Positions 26,855 to 34,992 of a DNA stretch of 35,084 nt are shown piece by piece. Source of the stretch: Pseudomonadota bacterium. GTDB lineage: Bacteria > Pseudomonadota > Gammaproteobacteria > Burkholderiales > Casimicrobiaceae. A program made the translations under genes and the position numbers. Each line of letters starts with the position of its first letter. Positions within the stretch are counted from its first letter, which is position 1. The notes beneath the pieces are model-generated. The model was not told where the DNA came from. It worked only from the letters and a program-made list of their open reading frames with translations, and did not search any database. The stretch spans positions 1 through 35,084 of the forward strand of contig JAFEDF010000143.1 of the NCBI GenBank assembly GCA_018241785.1, read 5' to 3'.

Positions 26855-28146
26855 CCACGCTCGGCATCGCGCTCGCGATCCTGCTCGTGATGTCGGCGTT
26901 CTTCTCGATGGCCGAGACGGCGATGATGGCGGCCAATCGCTATCGGATGAAGCACCAGGCGCTGCGCGGAGCACGAGGCGCGCGCCTGGCGCTCGCGCTG
27001 CTCGCCAGGACCGACCGCCTGCTCGGCGTGATCCTGCTCGGCAACAACCTGATCAACGCCGCGTCGGCCACCCTGGCGACGATCATCACCGTGCGGCTGT
27101 TCGGCGAGGGGCGCTGGTCGCTGGCGCTCGGCACGGTCGCGGTGACGTTCCTGATCCTCGTCTTCTCGGAGATCACGCCGAAGGTCATCGGCGCCGCATA
27201 CGCCGATCGCCTCGCGCCGCTCGTCAGCTTCGCGCTCGCGCCGCTTTTGCGCGTGACGCGCCCGGTCGTGTGGTTCGTCAACCTGTTCGTGCACGCGATG
27301 CTGAAGGTCGTCGGCTTCCGCCCGGCGACGCAGTCGTCGACCGCGCTCTCGCAGGAGGAACTGCGCTCGCTGGTGCTCGAAGGCGCGCAGTACTTCCGCG
27401 GCAAGCAGAAGACGATGCTCGCGAACCTGCTCGACCTCGAGGCAATCACCGTCGACGACGTGATGACCCCGCGCAGCCTGATCCACGCGCTCGACCTCTC
27501 CGAGAAGCCCGAGCTCCTGCGCCAGCAGCTCGCCACCTCGTATCACACGCGGATGCCGGTCTACGACGGCACGCTCGACAACATCGTCGGCATCCTCGCG
27601 GTGAAATCGCTGATCCACCTGATGAATGGCGGCGAGCTCGACAGCGTGCGCCTGCGCCCGCTGCTGCGCCCCGCGTATTTCGTTCCGCTCGGCACGCCGC
27701 TGCTCACCCAGCTCCAGCAGTTCCAGGTCGACCGCCAGCGGATGGCCCTCGTGGTCGACGAATACGGCGAGCTGCAGGGACTCGTGACGATCGAAGACCT
27801 GATCGAGGAGATCGTCGGCGAGTTCACCACCCAGGCGCCAGGCGGCGCGCAGAGCCTGCGCCGCGAGCCCGACGGCAGCGTGGTCGTCGACGGGATGGTG
27901 CCGCTTCGCACGCTGAACCGGCGGCTCGGCACCCGCTTCACCCTCGACGGTCCCAAGACCCTGAACGGGCTCATCGTCGAGCATCTGGGCGAAATTCCGG
28001 ATGCCGGGCTGAGTTTCGAGATCGACGGCCAGCGCATCGAAGTGCTGCAAACGCAGGATCGTGCGGTCAAGGTCGTCAAGCTGCTGCCTCCGGTCGGAGG
28101 CGCCGCCGCGCCTTTACAAAGCCCGGTCGCCCATGCATCATCGTGA
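26836..28146 (+). CDS. corB: CorB/YfjD-like transporter (CNNM/DUF21, CBS pair, CorC_HlyC domain)
   Basis: A 436-residue inner-membrane protein. The CNNM (DUF21) domain occupies about residues 1-185 with three to four helices and the motifs FFSMAETAMMAANRYRM and LGNNLINAASATL, then FSEITPKVIGA. A CBS pair follows at about 205-335 (VDDVMTPRSLIHALDL and MALVVDEYGELQGLVTIEDLIEEIVGE). A C-terminal CorC_HlyC domain is at about 350-425. Relatives take part in Mg2+ transport or efflux and can bind ATP-Mg through CBS. The start at 26836 overlaps ypjD by 19 bp. Confidence 0.9.
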   Translation: MDDIALTTLGIALAILLVMSAFFSMAETAMMAANRYRMKHQALRGARGARLALALLARTDRLLGVILLGNNLINAASATLATIITVRLFGEGRWSLALGTVAVTFLILVFSEITPKVIGAAYADRLAPLVSFALAPLLRVTRPVVWFVNLFVHAMLKVVGFRPATQSSTALSQEELRSLVLEGAQYFRGKQKTMLANLLDLEAITVDDVMTPRSLIHALDLSEKPELLRQQLATSYHTRMPVYDGTLDNIVGILAVKSLIHLMNGGELDSVRLRPLLRPAYFVPLGTPLLTQLQQFQVDRQRMALVVDEYGELQGLVTIEDLIEEIVGEFTTQAPGGAQSLRREPDGSVVVDGMVPLRTLNRRLGTRFTLDGPKTLNGLIVEHLGEIPDAGLSFEIDGQRIEVLQTQDRAVKVVKLLPPVGGAAAPLQSPVAHASS

Positions 28147-28297
28147 CGGCATGTTTTATGCGAATGGAATATCGAGGCTCGCAGCGGGCAACCCGGTTGG
28201 CAGTGCGTTTCGAGGTCACGCTTCGGGCACGATGATTGCTTGCGGTTGTTCCGTTTCCGCCGGCCCCGCGCTTTGACGCCGTGACACCCCAATCCTG
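28147..28297. other. Spacer upstream of pilB
   Basis: A 151-bp non-coding gap with a strong sigma-54 promoter match at 28225-28240. The sequence before it (about 28147-28200) is AT-richer than its surroundings (TGTTTTATGCGAATGGAATA) and could hold an enhancer-binding-protein site, such as one for a PilR-type activator; I cannot identify an exact site. Confidence 0.6.
28225..28240 (+). promoter_or_regulatory. Sigma-54 (RpoN) promoter for pilB
   Basis: GGGCACGATGATTGCT matches the -24/-12 consensus TGGCACG-N4-TTGCW at all positions but the first. The GG (28226-28227) and GC (28238-28239) dinucleotides are exactly 12 bp apart, as sigma-54 requires. The start would be near 28251, about 47 nt before the pilB ATG. 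Type IV pilus genes are RpoN-dependent in several proteobacteria. Confidence 0.75.
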
Positions 28298-30019
28298 ATG
28301 CAGATGGCCACCCACGCCGCCACCCGCAACATCAGCGGACTCGCCCGTGCGCTTGCGCAGCACGGCGTGATGTCCGAGGCGGAGGCCGAGGCGCTGCAGA
28401 TCCAGTCGCACTCGGCCGGAGTGTCATTCGCCGAGCAGGTGCTCTCGGGCAAGCGCCTGACCGCCCAGCAGCTCGCCGTGTTCGCGTCGCGCGCGTTCGG
28501 GGTGCCGCTGCTCGACCTCGCGGGCTTCGACCTCGACCAGCTCACCCGCGACTACATCGACGTGAAGATGGCGCAGACGCGCCGCGTCCTGCCGCTGCAC
28601 AAGCGCGGCAATCGCCTCTACGTCGCGACGTCGGATCCGGCCAACCTGCAGGCCCTCGACGAAGTCCGCTTCAAGACGAACCTCGTCGTCGAGCCCGTCG
28701 TCGTCGAGGACGACAAACTCGGCCAGGCGATCGCCAAGGTCGCCGAATCGTCGGGTGCGACGCTGAAGGACCTCGCCGCGCTCGAGGACATCGAGATCGG
28801 CCTCGAGGAAGGCGCCGCGCCGGGGCAGGCCGACGAGGAAAGCGAAGTCGAGGACGCGCCGGTCGTCCGCTACATCCAGAAGGTGCTGCTCGACGCGATC
28901 AGCGCCGGCGCCTCCGACATCCACTTCGAGCCCTACGAGAAGTACTACCGGATCCGCTACCGCCTCGACGGCGTGCTGATGGAGGTCGCGCAGCCGCCGA
29001 TCGCCATCAAGGACAAGGTCGCCTCGCGGATCAAGGTCATCAGCCGCCTCGACATCGCCGAGAAGCGCGTGCCGCAGGACGGGCGCATGAAACTCGTGCT
29101 GTCGAAGACGCGCGCGATCGACTTCCGCGTCTCGACGCTGCCGACGCTGTTCGGCGAGAAGCTCGTGCTGCGCATCCTCGATTCGTCCGGGATCCGGCTC
29201 GGCATCGAGACGCTCGGCTACGATCCCGACCAGCAGGAGCAGATGCTGTTCGCGATCGGCCGGCCCTACGGAATGATCCTCGTCACCGGGCCGACGGGGA
29301 GCGGCAAGACAGTGTCGCTCTATTCGTGCCTGCACATCCTGAACCAGCCGGGAACCAACATCTCGACTGCCGAGGACCCCGCCGAGATCCAGCTTCCCGG
29401 CGTCAACCAGGTCAACGTCAACGAGAAGGCGGGCCTCACCTTCGCGACCGCGCTGCGCGCCTTCCTGCGCCAGGATCCGGACGTGATCATGGTCGGCGAA
29501 ATCCGCGACCTCGAAACGGCCGACATCGCGATCAAGGCGGCGCAGACCGGGCACCTCGTGCTGTCGACCGTGCACACCAACGACGCGCCGACCACGCTGA
29601 CGCGGCTGCTCAACATGGGCGTCGCCCCGTTCAACATCGCGTCGTCGGTCAACCTGATCACGGCGCAGCGCCTCGCGCGCAAGCTCTGTCCGCAATGCCG
29701 GCGGCCCGAGGACATCCCGCCCGAGGCGCTGCTTCGCGCCGGCTTCAACGAAGCCGACCTCGACGGAACCTGGCAGCCGCTCGGCCCGGCCGGATGCGAC
29801 CATTGCAAGGGGACCGGGTACAAGGGCCGCGTCGGCGTCTACGAGGTGATGCCGATCAGCGACGAGATGCGCCAGGTCATCATGCGCAACGGCAATTCGC
29901 TCGACATCGCCGCACAGGCGCGCGCCGAGGGCATCCGCACGCTGCGGCAGTCGGGGCTTCGCAAGGTGAAGGCCGGAGTGACTTCGCTCGAGGAGATCGA
30001 GGCGGTCACCAACGAGTAG
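28298..30019 (+). CDS. pilB: Type IV pilus assembly ATPase PilB
   Basis: Hexameric cytoplasmic ATPase that drives pilin polymerisation; 573 residues. An N-terminal GspE/MshEN-type domain (about 1-150) is followed by the ATPase. That part has ASDIHFEPYEKYYRIRYRLDGVL (about 206-228), Walker A GPTGSGKT (331-338), the Asp box STAEDPAE, Walker B IMVGEIRDLETADIA and the His box TGHLVLSTVHTNDAP. Four Cys for zinc stand as CPQC (about 464) and CDHC (about 505). ATG 28298 is used; ATG 28304 is equally possible, and neither has a strong ribosome site. pilC follows after 30 bp. Confidence 0.96.
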   Translation: MQMATHAATRNISGLARALAQHGVMSEAEAEALQIQSHSAGVSFAEQVLSGKRLTAQQLAVFASRAFGVPLLDLAGFDLDQLTRDYIDVKMAQTRRVLPLHKRGNRLYVATSDPANLQALDEVRFKTNLVVEPVVVEDDKLGQAIAKVAESSGATLKDLAALEDIEIGLEEGAAPGQADEESEVEDAPVVRYIQKVLLDAISAGASDIHFEPYEKYYRIRYRLDGVLMEVAQPPIAIKDKVASRIKVISRLDIAEKRVPQDGRMKLVLSKTRAIDFRVSTLPTLFGEKLVLRILDSSGIRLGIETLGYDPDQQEQMLFAIGRPYGMILVTGPTGSGKTVSLYSCLHILNQPGTNISTAEDPAEIQLPGVNQVNVNEKAGLTFATALRAFLRQDPDVIMVGEIRDLETADIAIKAAQTGHLVLSTVHTNDAPTTLTRLLNMGVAPFNIASSVNLITAQRLARKLCPQCRRPEDIPPEALLRAGFNEADLDGTWQPLGPAGCDHCKGTGYKGRVGVYEVMPISDEMRQVIMRNGNSLDIAAQARAEGIRTLRQSGLRKVKAGVTSLEEIEAVTNE

Positions 30020-30049
30020 CCGCAGGACACGCTTTCCGAGGACACCACG

Positions 30050-31279
30050 ATGGCCACCATCACCGCTCCGACCAGGGACCCCGCGATCCGGGAATACACG
30101 TTCCTCTGGGAAGGCTACGACCGCAACAAGCGGCGCGTCCGCGGCGAATTCCGCGCAGTCTCGGCGACCGTCGCCACGCTGAACCTGCGCCGGCAGGGAA
30201 TCCGCGTCGACAAGATCAAGCGCCAGTCGTTCCGCGGCGGGCGCTCGGTCGGCGACAAGGACATCACGTTCTTCACCCGCCAGCTCGCGACGATGCTGAA
30301 GGCCGGGGTGCCGCTGCTGACGTCGTTCGACATCATCGCGCGCGGCCACAGCAACCCGCGCTTCTCGCGGCTGATGATGGAGTTGAAGAACAAGGTCGAG
30401 ACCGGATCGAGCCTGTCGCAGGCGTTCCGCGCATATCCGAAGTACTTCGACCCGCTCTACTGCAACCTGGTCCAGGCGGGCGAGACCGCCGGCATGCTCG
30501 ACGCGATCCTCGACCGCCTCGCCACCTACAAGGAGAAGATCCTCGCGATCAAGGGCAAGATCAAGTCGGCGCTGTTCTACCCGATCTCGGTCATCGTCGT
30601 CGCGATCGTCGTCGTGTGGGTGATCATGGTGTTCGTGATCCCGGCGTTCAAGAAGGTCTTCGCGGCGTTCGGCGCCAACCTGCCGTGGCTCACCCAGGTG
30701 GTGATCGGCATCTCGGATTTCTTCGTCGCGTGGTGGTGGGCGATCTTCATCGTCGCCGTCGGCGTCGTCGTGGGCATTCGCCTGTCGATCAAGCGCTCGG
30801 AGACCGTGCGCTTCACCGTGCATCGGCTGATGCTGAAGCTTCCCGCAGTCGGGCCGATCCTCGAGAAGGCGACGATCGCGCGCTGGACGCGCACGCTGCA
30901 GACGATGTTCGCCGCCGGCGTGCCGCTCGTCGAATCCCTCGATGCGGTCGGCGGAGCCTCGGGCAACATCGTGTACGCGAACGCAACCAAGCGCATCCAG
31001 ACCGAGGTCGCGACCGGCACCAGTCTCACCAACGCGATGACGGCGACCAACCTGTTTCCGTCGATGGTGCTGCAGATGACGCAGATCGGCGAGGAGTCGG
31101 GCTCGCTCGACAACATGCTGGGCAAGGTTGCCGACTTCTACGAGCGCGAGGTCGACGACGCCGTCGCCGCGCTCTCCAGCCTGCTCGAGCCGATCATCAT
31201 CGTGTTCCTCGGCGTGGTCGTCGGCGGACTCGTGGTCGCCATGTACCTGCCGATCTTCAAGCTGGGCGCGGTCATCTGA
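30050..31279 (+). CDS. pilC: Type IV pilus inner-membrane platform protein PilC
   Basis: A 409-residue polytopic protein that anchors PilB at the inner membrane. It has two T2SSF domains: about 75-200 (ITFFTRQLATMLKAGVPLLTSFDI ... QAGETAGMLDAILDRLATYKEK) and about 280-400 (ARWTRTLQTMFAAGVPLVESLDAVGG ... QIGEESGSLDNMLGKVADFYE). Three hydrophobic helices lie near 180-203, 222-245 and 380-402. The ATG at 30050 has GAGGA 7 nt upstream. It stands between pilB and pilD as in the standard pilBCD cluster. Confidence 0.96.
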   Translation: MATITAPTRDPAIREYTFLWEGYDRNKRRVRGEFRAVSATVATLNLRRQGIRVDKIKRQSFRGGRSVGDKDITFFTRQLATMLKAGVPLLTSFDIIARGHSNPRFSRLMMELKNKVETGSSLSQAFRAYPKYFDPLYCNLVQAGETAGMLDAILDRLATYKEKILAIKGKIKSALFYPISVIVVAIVVVWVIMVFVIPAFKKVFAAFGANLPWLTQVVIGISDFFVAWWWAIFIVAVGVVVGIRLSIKRSETVRFTVHRLMLKLPAVGPILEKATIARWTRTLQTMFAAGVPLVESLDAVGGASGNIVYANATKRIQTEVATGTSLTNAMTATNLFPSMVLQMTQIGEESGSLDNMLGKVADFYEREVDDAVAALSSLLEPIIIVFLGVVVGGLVVAMYLPIFKLGAVI

Positions 31280-31291
31280 GCCGCTGAGCGC

Positions 31292-32134
31292 GTGATCGCC
31301 TCCCCGCTTGCCGCGACCGCGATCGCGCTGGTCGTCGGGCTCTGTGTCGGCAGCTTCCTCAACGTCGTCATCCACCGGCTGCCGAAGATGCTCGAGCGCG
31401 ACTGGCGCGCGCAGTGCGCCGAGATGCGCGGCGAGGAGGCTCCTGCCGAGGACCCTCCGGTCTACAACCTCGCGCTGCCGCGCTCGCGCTGCCCCGGCTG
31501 CGGGCACCGGATCACCGCGCTCGAGAACGTGCCCCTCGTGTCGTGGCTCGTGCTGCGCGGCCGCTGCTCGCAGTGCGCGCAATCGATCTCGGCGCGCTAC
31601 CCGATCGTGGAACTCCTCGGCGGCGCGCTCGCCGCGCTCGCGATCTGGCGGTTCGGCGCGACCTGGCAGGCTGCGGCGGCATGCGTGTTCCTGTGGACGC
31701 TCGTCGCGCTGACCTTCATCGACTTCGACACCCAGTACCTGCCCGACAACCTGACGCTGCCGCTCCTGTGGGCGGGACTCGCCGCCAACCTGTTTCACCT
31801 CTTCACGCCGCTCGCCGACGCGGTGATCGGCGCCATCGCCGGCTATCTCGTCCTGTGGCTCGTCTACTGGGCGTTCAAGCTGATCCGCAACAAGGAAGGG
31901 ATGGGCCACGGCGACTTCAAGCTCCTCGCTGCGCTCGGCGCCTGGCTCGGCTGGCAGGTGCTGCCGGTCATCATCGTGCTCTCGTGCGTCGCCGGAGCGG
32001 CGATCGGCATCAGTCTGATGGTGTTCCGCGGCCGCGACCACAACCTGCCGATTGCCTTCGGGCCGTTCCTCGCCATCGCCGGTGCGGTCGCGCTGTTCTT
32101 CGGCCAGGCGCTGGCGCAGGTCTATCTGCCGTGA
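31292..32134 (+). CDS. pilD: Prepilin peptidase / N-methyltransferase PilD
   Basis: A 280-residue inner-membrane aspartyl protease that cleaves and N-methylates type IV prepilins. The N-terminal methylase loop has two zinc Cys pairs, Cys67/70 (CPGC) and Cys92/95 (CSQC). The catalytic Asp pair is Asp144 (TFIDFDTQYLPD) and Asp208 (GMGHGDFK), 64 residues apart as in PilD. About seven to eight helices are present. The GTG start at 31292 is 12 bp after pilC. The stop overlaps the coaE start as GTGA. Confidence 0.96.
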   Translation: MIASPLAATAIALVVGLCVGSFLNVVIHRLPKMLERDWRAQCAEMRGEEAPAEDPPVYNLALPRSRCPGCGHRITALENVPLVSWLVLRGRCSQCAQSISARYPIVELLGGALAALAIWRFGATWQAAAACVFLWTLVALTFIDFDTQYLPDNLTLPLLWAGLAANLFHLFTPLADAVIGAIAGYLVLWLVYWAFKLIRNKEGMGHGDFKLLAALGAWLGWQVLPVIIVLSCVAGAAIGISLMVFRGRDHNLPIAFGPFLAIAGAVALFFGQALAQVYLP

Positions 32135-32745
32135 CGGTGCCGCTCGCCGTCGGGCTCACCGGCGGCATCGGCAGCGGCAAGTCCGTCGTCGCGGAGGCGT
32201 TCGCGAAGCGCGGCGTCCCGATCGTCGACGCCGATGCGCTCGCGCACGAGCTCTCGCGGCCGGGTGAGGCCGGCTACCGCGCGATCGTCGAGCGCTTCGG
32301 ATCCGCCTTCGTCGGCGCCTCGGGCGAGCTCGACCGGGTAGCGCTTCGCCGGCGCGCCTTCGGCGACGAGAGAGCGCGGCATGAGCTCGAGGCCCTGCTC
32401 CATCCGCTGATCCGCGCGCGCGCCGAGCGCGAGGTCGCGCGCTGGACGGCACCCTACGGCATCGTCGTCGTGCCGCTCCTCCTCGAGCGCGGCGGCCTGC
32501 GCGAGCGCATCGCGCGCGTGCTGGTCGTCGACTGCAGTGAGGACGAGCAGGTGAAGAGGGTGCGTATGCGCAGCGGCCTCACCGAAGCCGAGGTGCGCGC
32601 GATCATGGCGACGCAGCTTTCGCGCGCCGCGCGCCTCGAGGCCGCCGACGACGTCATCGACAACACGGGCCCGCCCGGCCGGATCGCTCCCCAGGTCGAG
32701 GGGCTCGACCTGCGCTACCGCATCCTCGCGCGCGGGTCGACGTGA
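32131..32745 (+). CDS. coaE: Dephospho-CoA kinase
   Basis: Last enzyme of coenzyme A synthesis, phosphorylating the 3'-OH of dephospho-CoA; 204 residues. The P-loop is GLTGGIGSGKS near residues 8-18, followed by VPIVDADALAHEL, the CoaE-typical ELEALLHPLIRARAERE and VVVPLLLERGG. The LID and adenine region is VLVVDCSEDEQVKRVRMRSGLTEAEVRAIMATQLSR. The GTG start overlaps the pilD stop by 4 bp. Joined to pilD and zapD as in many gamma- and betaproteobacteria. Confidence 0.96.
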   Translation: MTVPLAVGLTGGIGSGKSVVAEAFAKRGVPIVDADALAHELSRPGEAGYRAIVERFGSAFVGASGELDRVALRRRAFGDERARHELEALLHPLIRARAEREVARWTAPYGIVVVPLLLERGGLRERIARVLVVDCSEDEQVKRVRMRSGLTEAEVRAIMATQLSRAARLEAADDVIDNTGPPGRIAPQVEGLDLRYRILARGST

Positions 32746-32815
32746 AGCGCGCGGGAACGCGTGAACGATGCAGGCGAATGGGGCAGAATGACGGCCTGAC
32801 CCGTCCTGCCCGATC

Positions 32816-33574
32816 GTGATCCGCTACGAGCACCCGTTGAACGAGCGCATCCGCACGCTGATGCGCCTCGAGGACCTGTTCGCGCGGACGCACTTCTTCG
32901 CCAGCCGCGACGATCCGCACGAGCACCACGCGGCGCTCGTGTCGCTGTTCGAGATCACCGATGTCGCGGCGCGCGCGGACCTCAAGGCCGACCTGCTGCA
33001 GGAGCTCGAGCGCCAGAAGCAGGTGCTGCTGCCGCTCCGGGACAACGCGCAGATCGACTCGCAGCGCCTTGCGCGCCTCCTAGCGGAGATCGACGTGGTG
33101 AGCACCGGGCTGCTCGCGCAGGCCGGCAAGGTCGGCACGCACCTTCGCGAGAGCGAATGGCTGATGGCGGTGAAGCAGCGCGCGGCGATCCCCGGCGGCG
33201 TGTCCGAGTTCGACCTTCCCGCCTACCATCACTGGCTGAACCGCACGGCGGCGGCGAGGCACGGCGACCTCGCCCTGTGGATGGAGCCCTTCGAGCCGAT
33301 CCGCACCGGCGGCGCGATCGTGCTGCACCTCCTGCGCGAGAACGCCCGCACGAGCCGCCACGTCGCCTACCACGGCGTGTTCCAGCTCATGCTGACGACG
33401 ACCAAGGTCGCGCAGCTCCTGCGCCTATCGGTCGACAGCGACCTGCCCTGCGTGCCCGAGATCAGCGCCAACAAGTACGCGCTCAACATCCGCTTCATCG
33501 GTGTGTCGGGAATGAACCGCGGCAACGTCGTCGACGACGACGTCGCGTTCGAGCTCGCGTTCTGCAACCTCTGA
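32816..33574 (+). CDS. zapD: Cell-division protein ZapD (YacF)
   Basis: FtsZ-bundling protein of the Z-ring, 252 residues. The family pattern is IRYEHPLNERIRTLMRLEDLFART near the N-terminus, then LKADLLQELERQKQVLLPL, ESEWLMAVKQRAAIPGG and YHHWLNRTAAARHGDLALWMEPFEPIRTGGAIVLHLLRE. The GTG start at 32816 gives the usual N-terminus. A 70-bp gap separates it from coaE. The frame of the next gene (dinB) meets its stop as CTGA. Confidence 0.94.
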   Translation: MIRYEHPLNERIRTLMRLEDLFARTHFFASRDDPHEHHAALVSLFEITDVAARADLKADLLQELERQKQVLLPLRDNAQIDSQRLARLLAEIDVVSTGLLAQAGKVGTHLRESEWLMAVKQRAAIPGGVSEFDLPAYHHWLNRTAAARHGDLALWMEPFEPIRTGGAIVLHLLRENARTSRHVAYHGVFQLMLTTTKVAQLLRLSVDSDLPCVPEISANKYALNIRFIGVSGMNRGNVVDDDVAFELAFCNL

Positions 33575-34761
33575 GCGCACGCGTCATCGCCCACCTCGAC
33601 ATGGACGCGTTCTACGCGTCGGTCGAGCTCCTTCGCTATCCCGAGCTCGCGGGGTTGCCGGTGGTGATCGGCGGCGGTGCGCATCGGCCAGTCGAGCGGA
33701 CTGATCCGGTGACCGGGGCAGTCCATCGCTCGTTCGCGACGCTCGAGCGCTACGCCGGACGCGGTGTTGCGACGACGGCGACCTACGAGGCGCGCGCGCT
33801 CGGCGTCCACTCCGCGATGGGTCTCATGAAGGCCGCGGCACTCGCCCCGCACGCGATCCTCCTCCCGGTCGATTTCGACGCCTACCGGAAGATGTCGCGC
33901 AGGTTCAAGGACGCCGTGCGCGCGCTCGCGCCGAAGATCGAGGATCGCGGCATCGACGAGATCTACATCGACCTCACGGATCTCATACCCGCAGATGCTG
34001 GAAGCGACGCTGTACGCGCGCTCGGGAAGTCGATCAAGGACGCCGTGCGTGCGGCGACCGGACTTGGCTGCTCGATCGGCATCGCATCCAACAAGCTCCT
34101 CGCGAAGATCGCCTCCGATCTCGACAAGCCCGACGGTCTCACGCTGATCGGCGAGGGCGACCTCGAGCGCCGCATCTGGCCGCTGCCTGCCCGGCGGATC
34201 AACGGCATCGGCCCCAGGTCTGCGGTACGCCTCGCCGACCTTCGCATTCACACGATCGCCGAACTTGCACGCGCCGACCCGCAGCTTCTCATCGAGCGCT
34301 TCGGCCGTTCGCACGGCGAATGGATGCACGCTGCGGCGCACGGCCGCGATTCGCGGCCCGTCGTCACGTCGAGCGAGCCACGGTCGATCAGCCGCGAGAC
34401 GACCTTCGAGCGCGATCTCTCGGCGACGCGCGACCGCGCACAGCTTTCGGCGATCTTCACCGAGCTCTGCGAGGGTGTCGGCGACGACCTCAGGCGCAAG
34501 GGCTACGCCGGGCGCACGATCGGCCTCAAGCTTCGCTACGACAACTTCCACACGGTGACCCGCGACGTGACGCTCGCCGCGCCGACGCAGGACCCCTCGG
34601 CGATCCGGCGCGCCGCGGGAAGCTGCCTGAAGCGCGTCGCGCTCGAGCGGCGCATTCGACTGCTCGGCGTTCGCGTCGGCGGGCTCGTTCCGGCGGCGTT
34701 GGCCGCCATGACCGCCGCCGAGCCCGTGTCGCTCACCGGATCGCTGTTCGATTTCGGATGA
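33571..34761 (+). CDS. dinB: DNA polymerase IV (DinB, Y-family), probable non-ATG start
   Basis: Error-prone translesion polymerase, 396 residues from the proposed start. The first strand is ARVIAHLDMDAFYASVE with catalytic Asp10. Asp129/Glu130 are in GIDEIYIDLTDL. The little-finger domain follows, ending in TGSLFDFG, a likely beta-clamp-binding tail. A fingers-region insert of about 25 residues (about 38-64) is seen. The first in-frame ATG (33601) would delete Asp10 and the first strand, and no ATG, GTG or TTG lies upstream in frame. CTG 33571, overlapping the zapD stop by 4 bp (CTGA), is the best start. The gene sits inside the usually contiguous zapD-yacG pair. Confidence 0.88.
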   Translation: MSARVIAHLDMDAFYASVELLRYPELAGLPVVIGGGAHRPVERTDPVTGAVHRSFATLERYAGRGVATTATYEARALGVHSAMGLMKAAALAPHAILLPVDFDAYRKMSRRFKDAVRALAPKIEDRGIDEIYIDLTDLIPADAGSDAVRALGKSIKDAVRAATGLGCSIGIASNKLLAKIASDLDKPDGLTLIGEGDLERRIWPLPARRINGIGPRSAVRLADLRIHTIAELARADPQLLIERFGRSHGEWMHAAAHGRDSRPVVTSSEPRSISRETTFERDLSATRDRAQLSAIFTELCEGVGDDLRRKGYAGRTIGLKLRYDNFHTVTRDVTLAAPTQDPSAIRRAAGSCLKRVALERRIRLLGVRVGGLVPAALAAMTAAEPVSLTGSLFDFG

Positions 34762-34985
34762 GCGGGAAACCTGCCAGTCCTCCGCGACTCGTGCGCTGCC
34801 CGCAGTGCGGGAAGCCGGTGGCGTGGACCGTTGAATCGAAGTGGCGCCCGTTCTGCTCCGAGCGCTGCAAGACGCTCGATCTCGGAGCGTGGCTCTCCGA
34901 GCGTTACCGTGTCCCGGCCGACGAGGCGCCCGGCGAGTCGCCGCCCGATACGCCTTCGGGCGAGCCCGGCCGCGACGACCGGTGA
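34758..34985 (+). CDS. yacG: DNA gyrase inhibitor YacG, zinc-binding
   Basis: A 75-residue protein that in E. coli binds GyrB and blocks gyrase. The zinc site is Cys14 and Cys17 (RCPQCGKPV) with Cys33 and Cys37 (FCSERCKTLDLGAWL). The C-terminal tail is acidic and Pro-rich (DEAPGESPPDTPSGEP). The ATG overlaps the dinB stop by 4 bp (ATGA). It ends the coaE-zapD-dinB-yacG run. Confidence 0.93.
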   Translation: MSGKPASPPRLVRCPQCGKPVAWTVESKWRPFCSERCKTLDLGAWLSERYRVPADEAPGESPPDTPSGEPGRDDR

Positions 34986-34992
34986 ATCGACT

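Noticed and set aside
28197..28212. Second sigma-54-like site (TTGGCAGTGCGTTTCG)
   Set aside because: The -24 part is good but the -12 GC is missing; the site at 28225-28240 is far better.
28424..32041. 1205-codon open frame on the minus strand
   Set aside because: It runs antisense to pilB, pilC and pilD. Its Asp/Arg/His/Glu-rich composition is that of a GC-rich shadow frame, and the opposite strand encodes well-known proteins.
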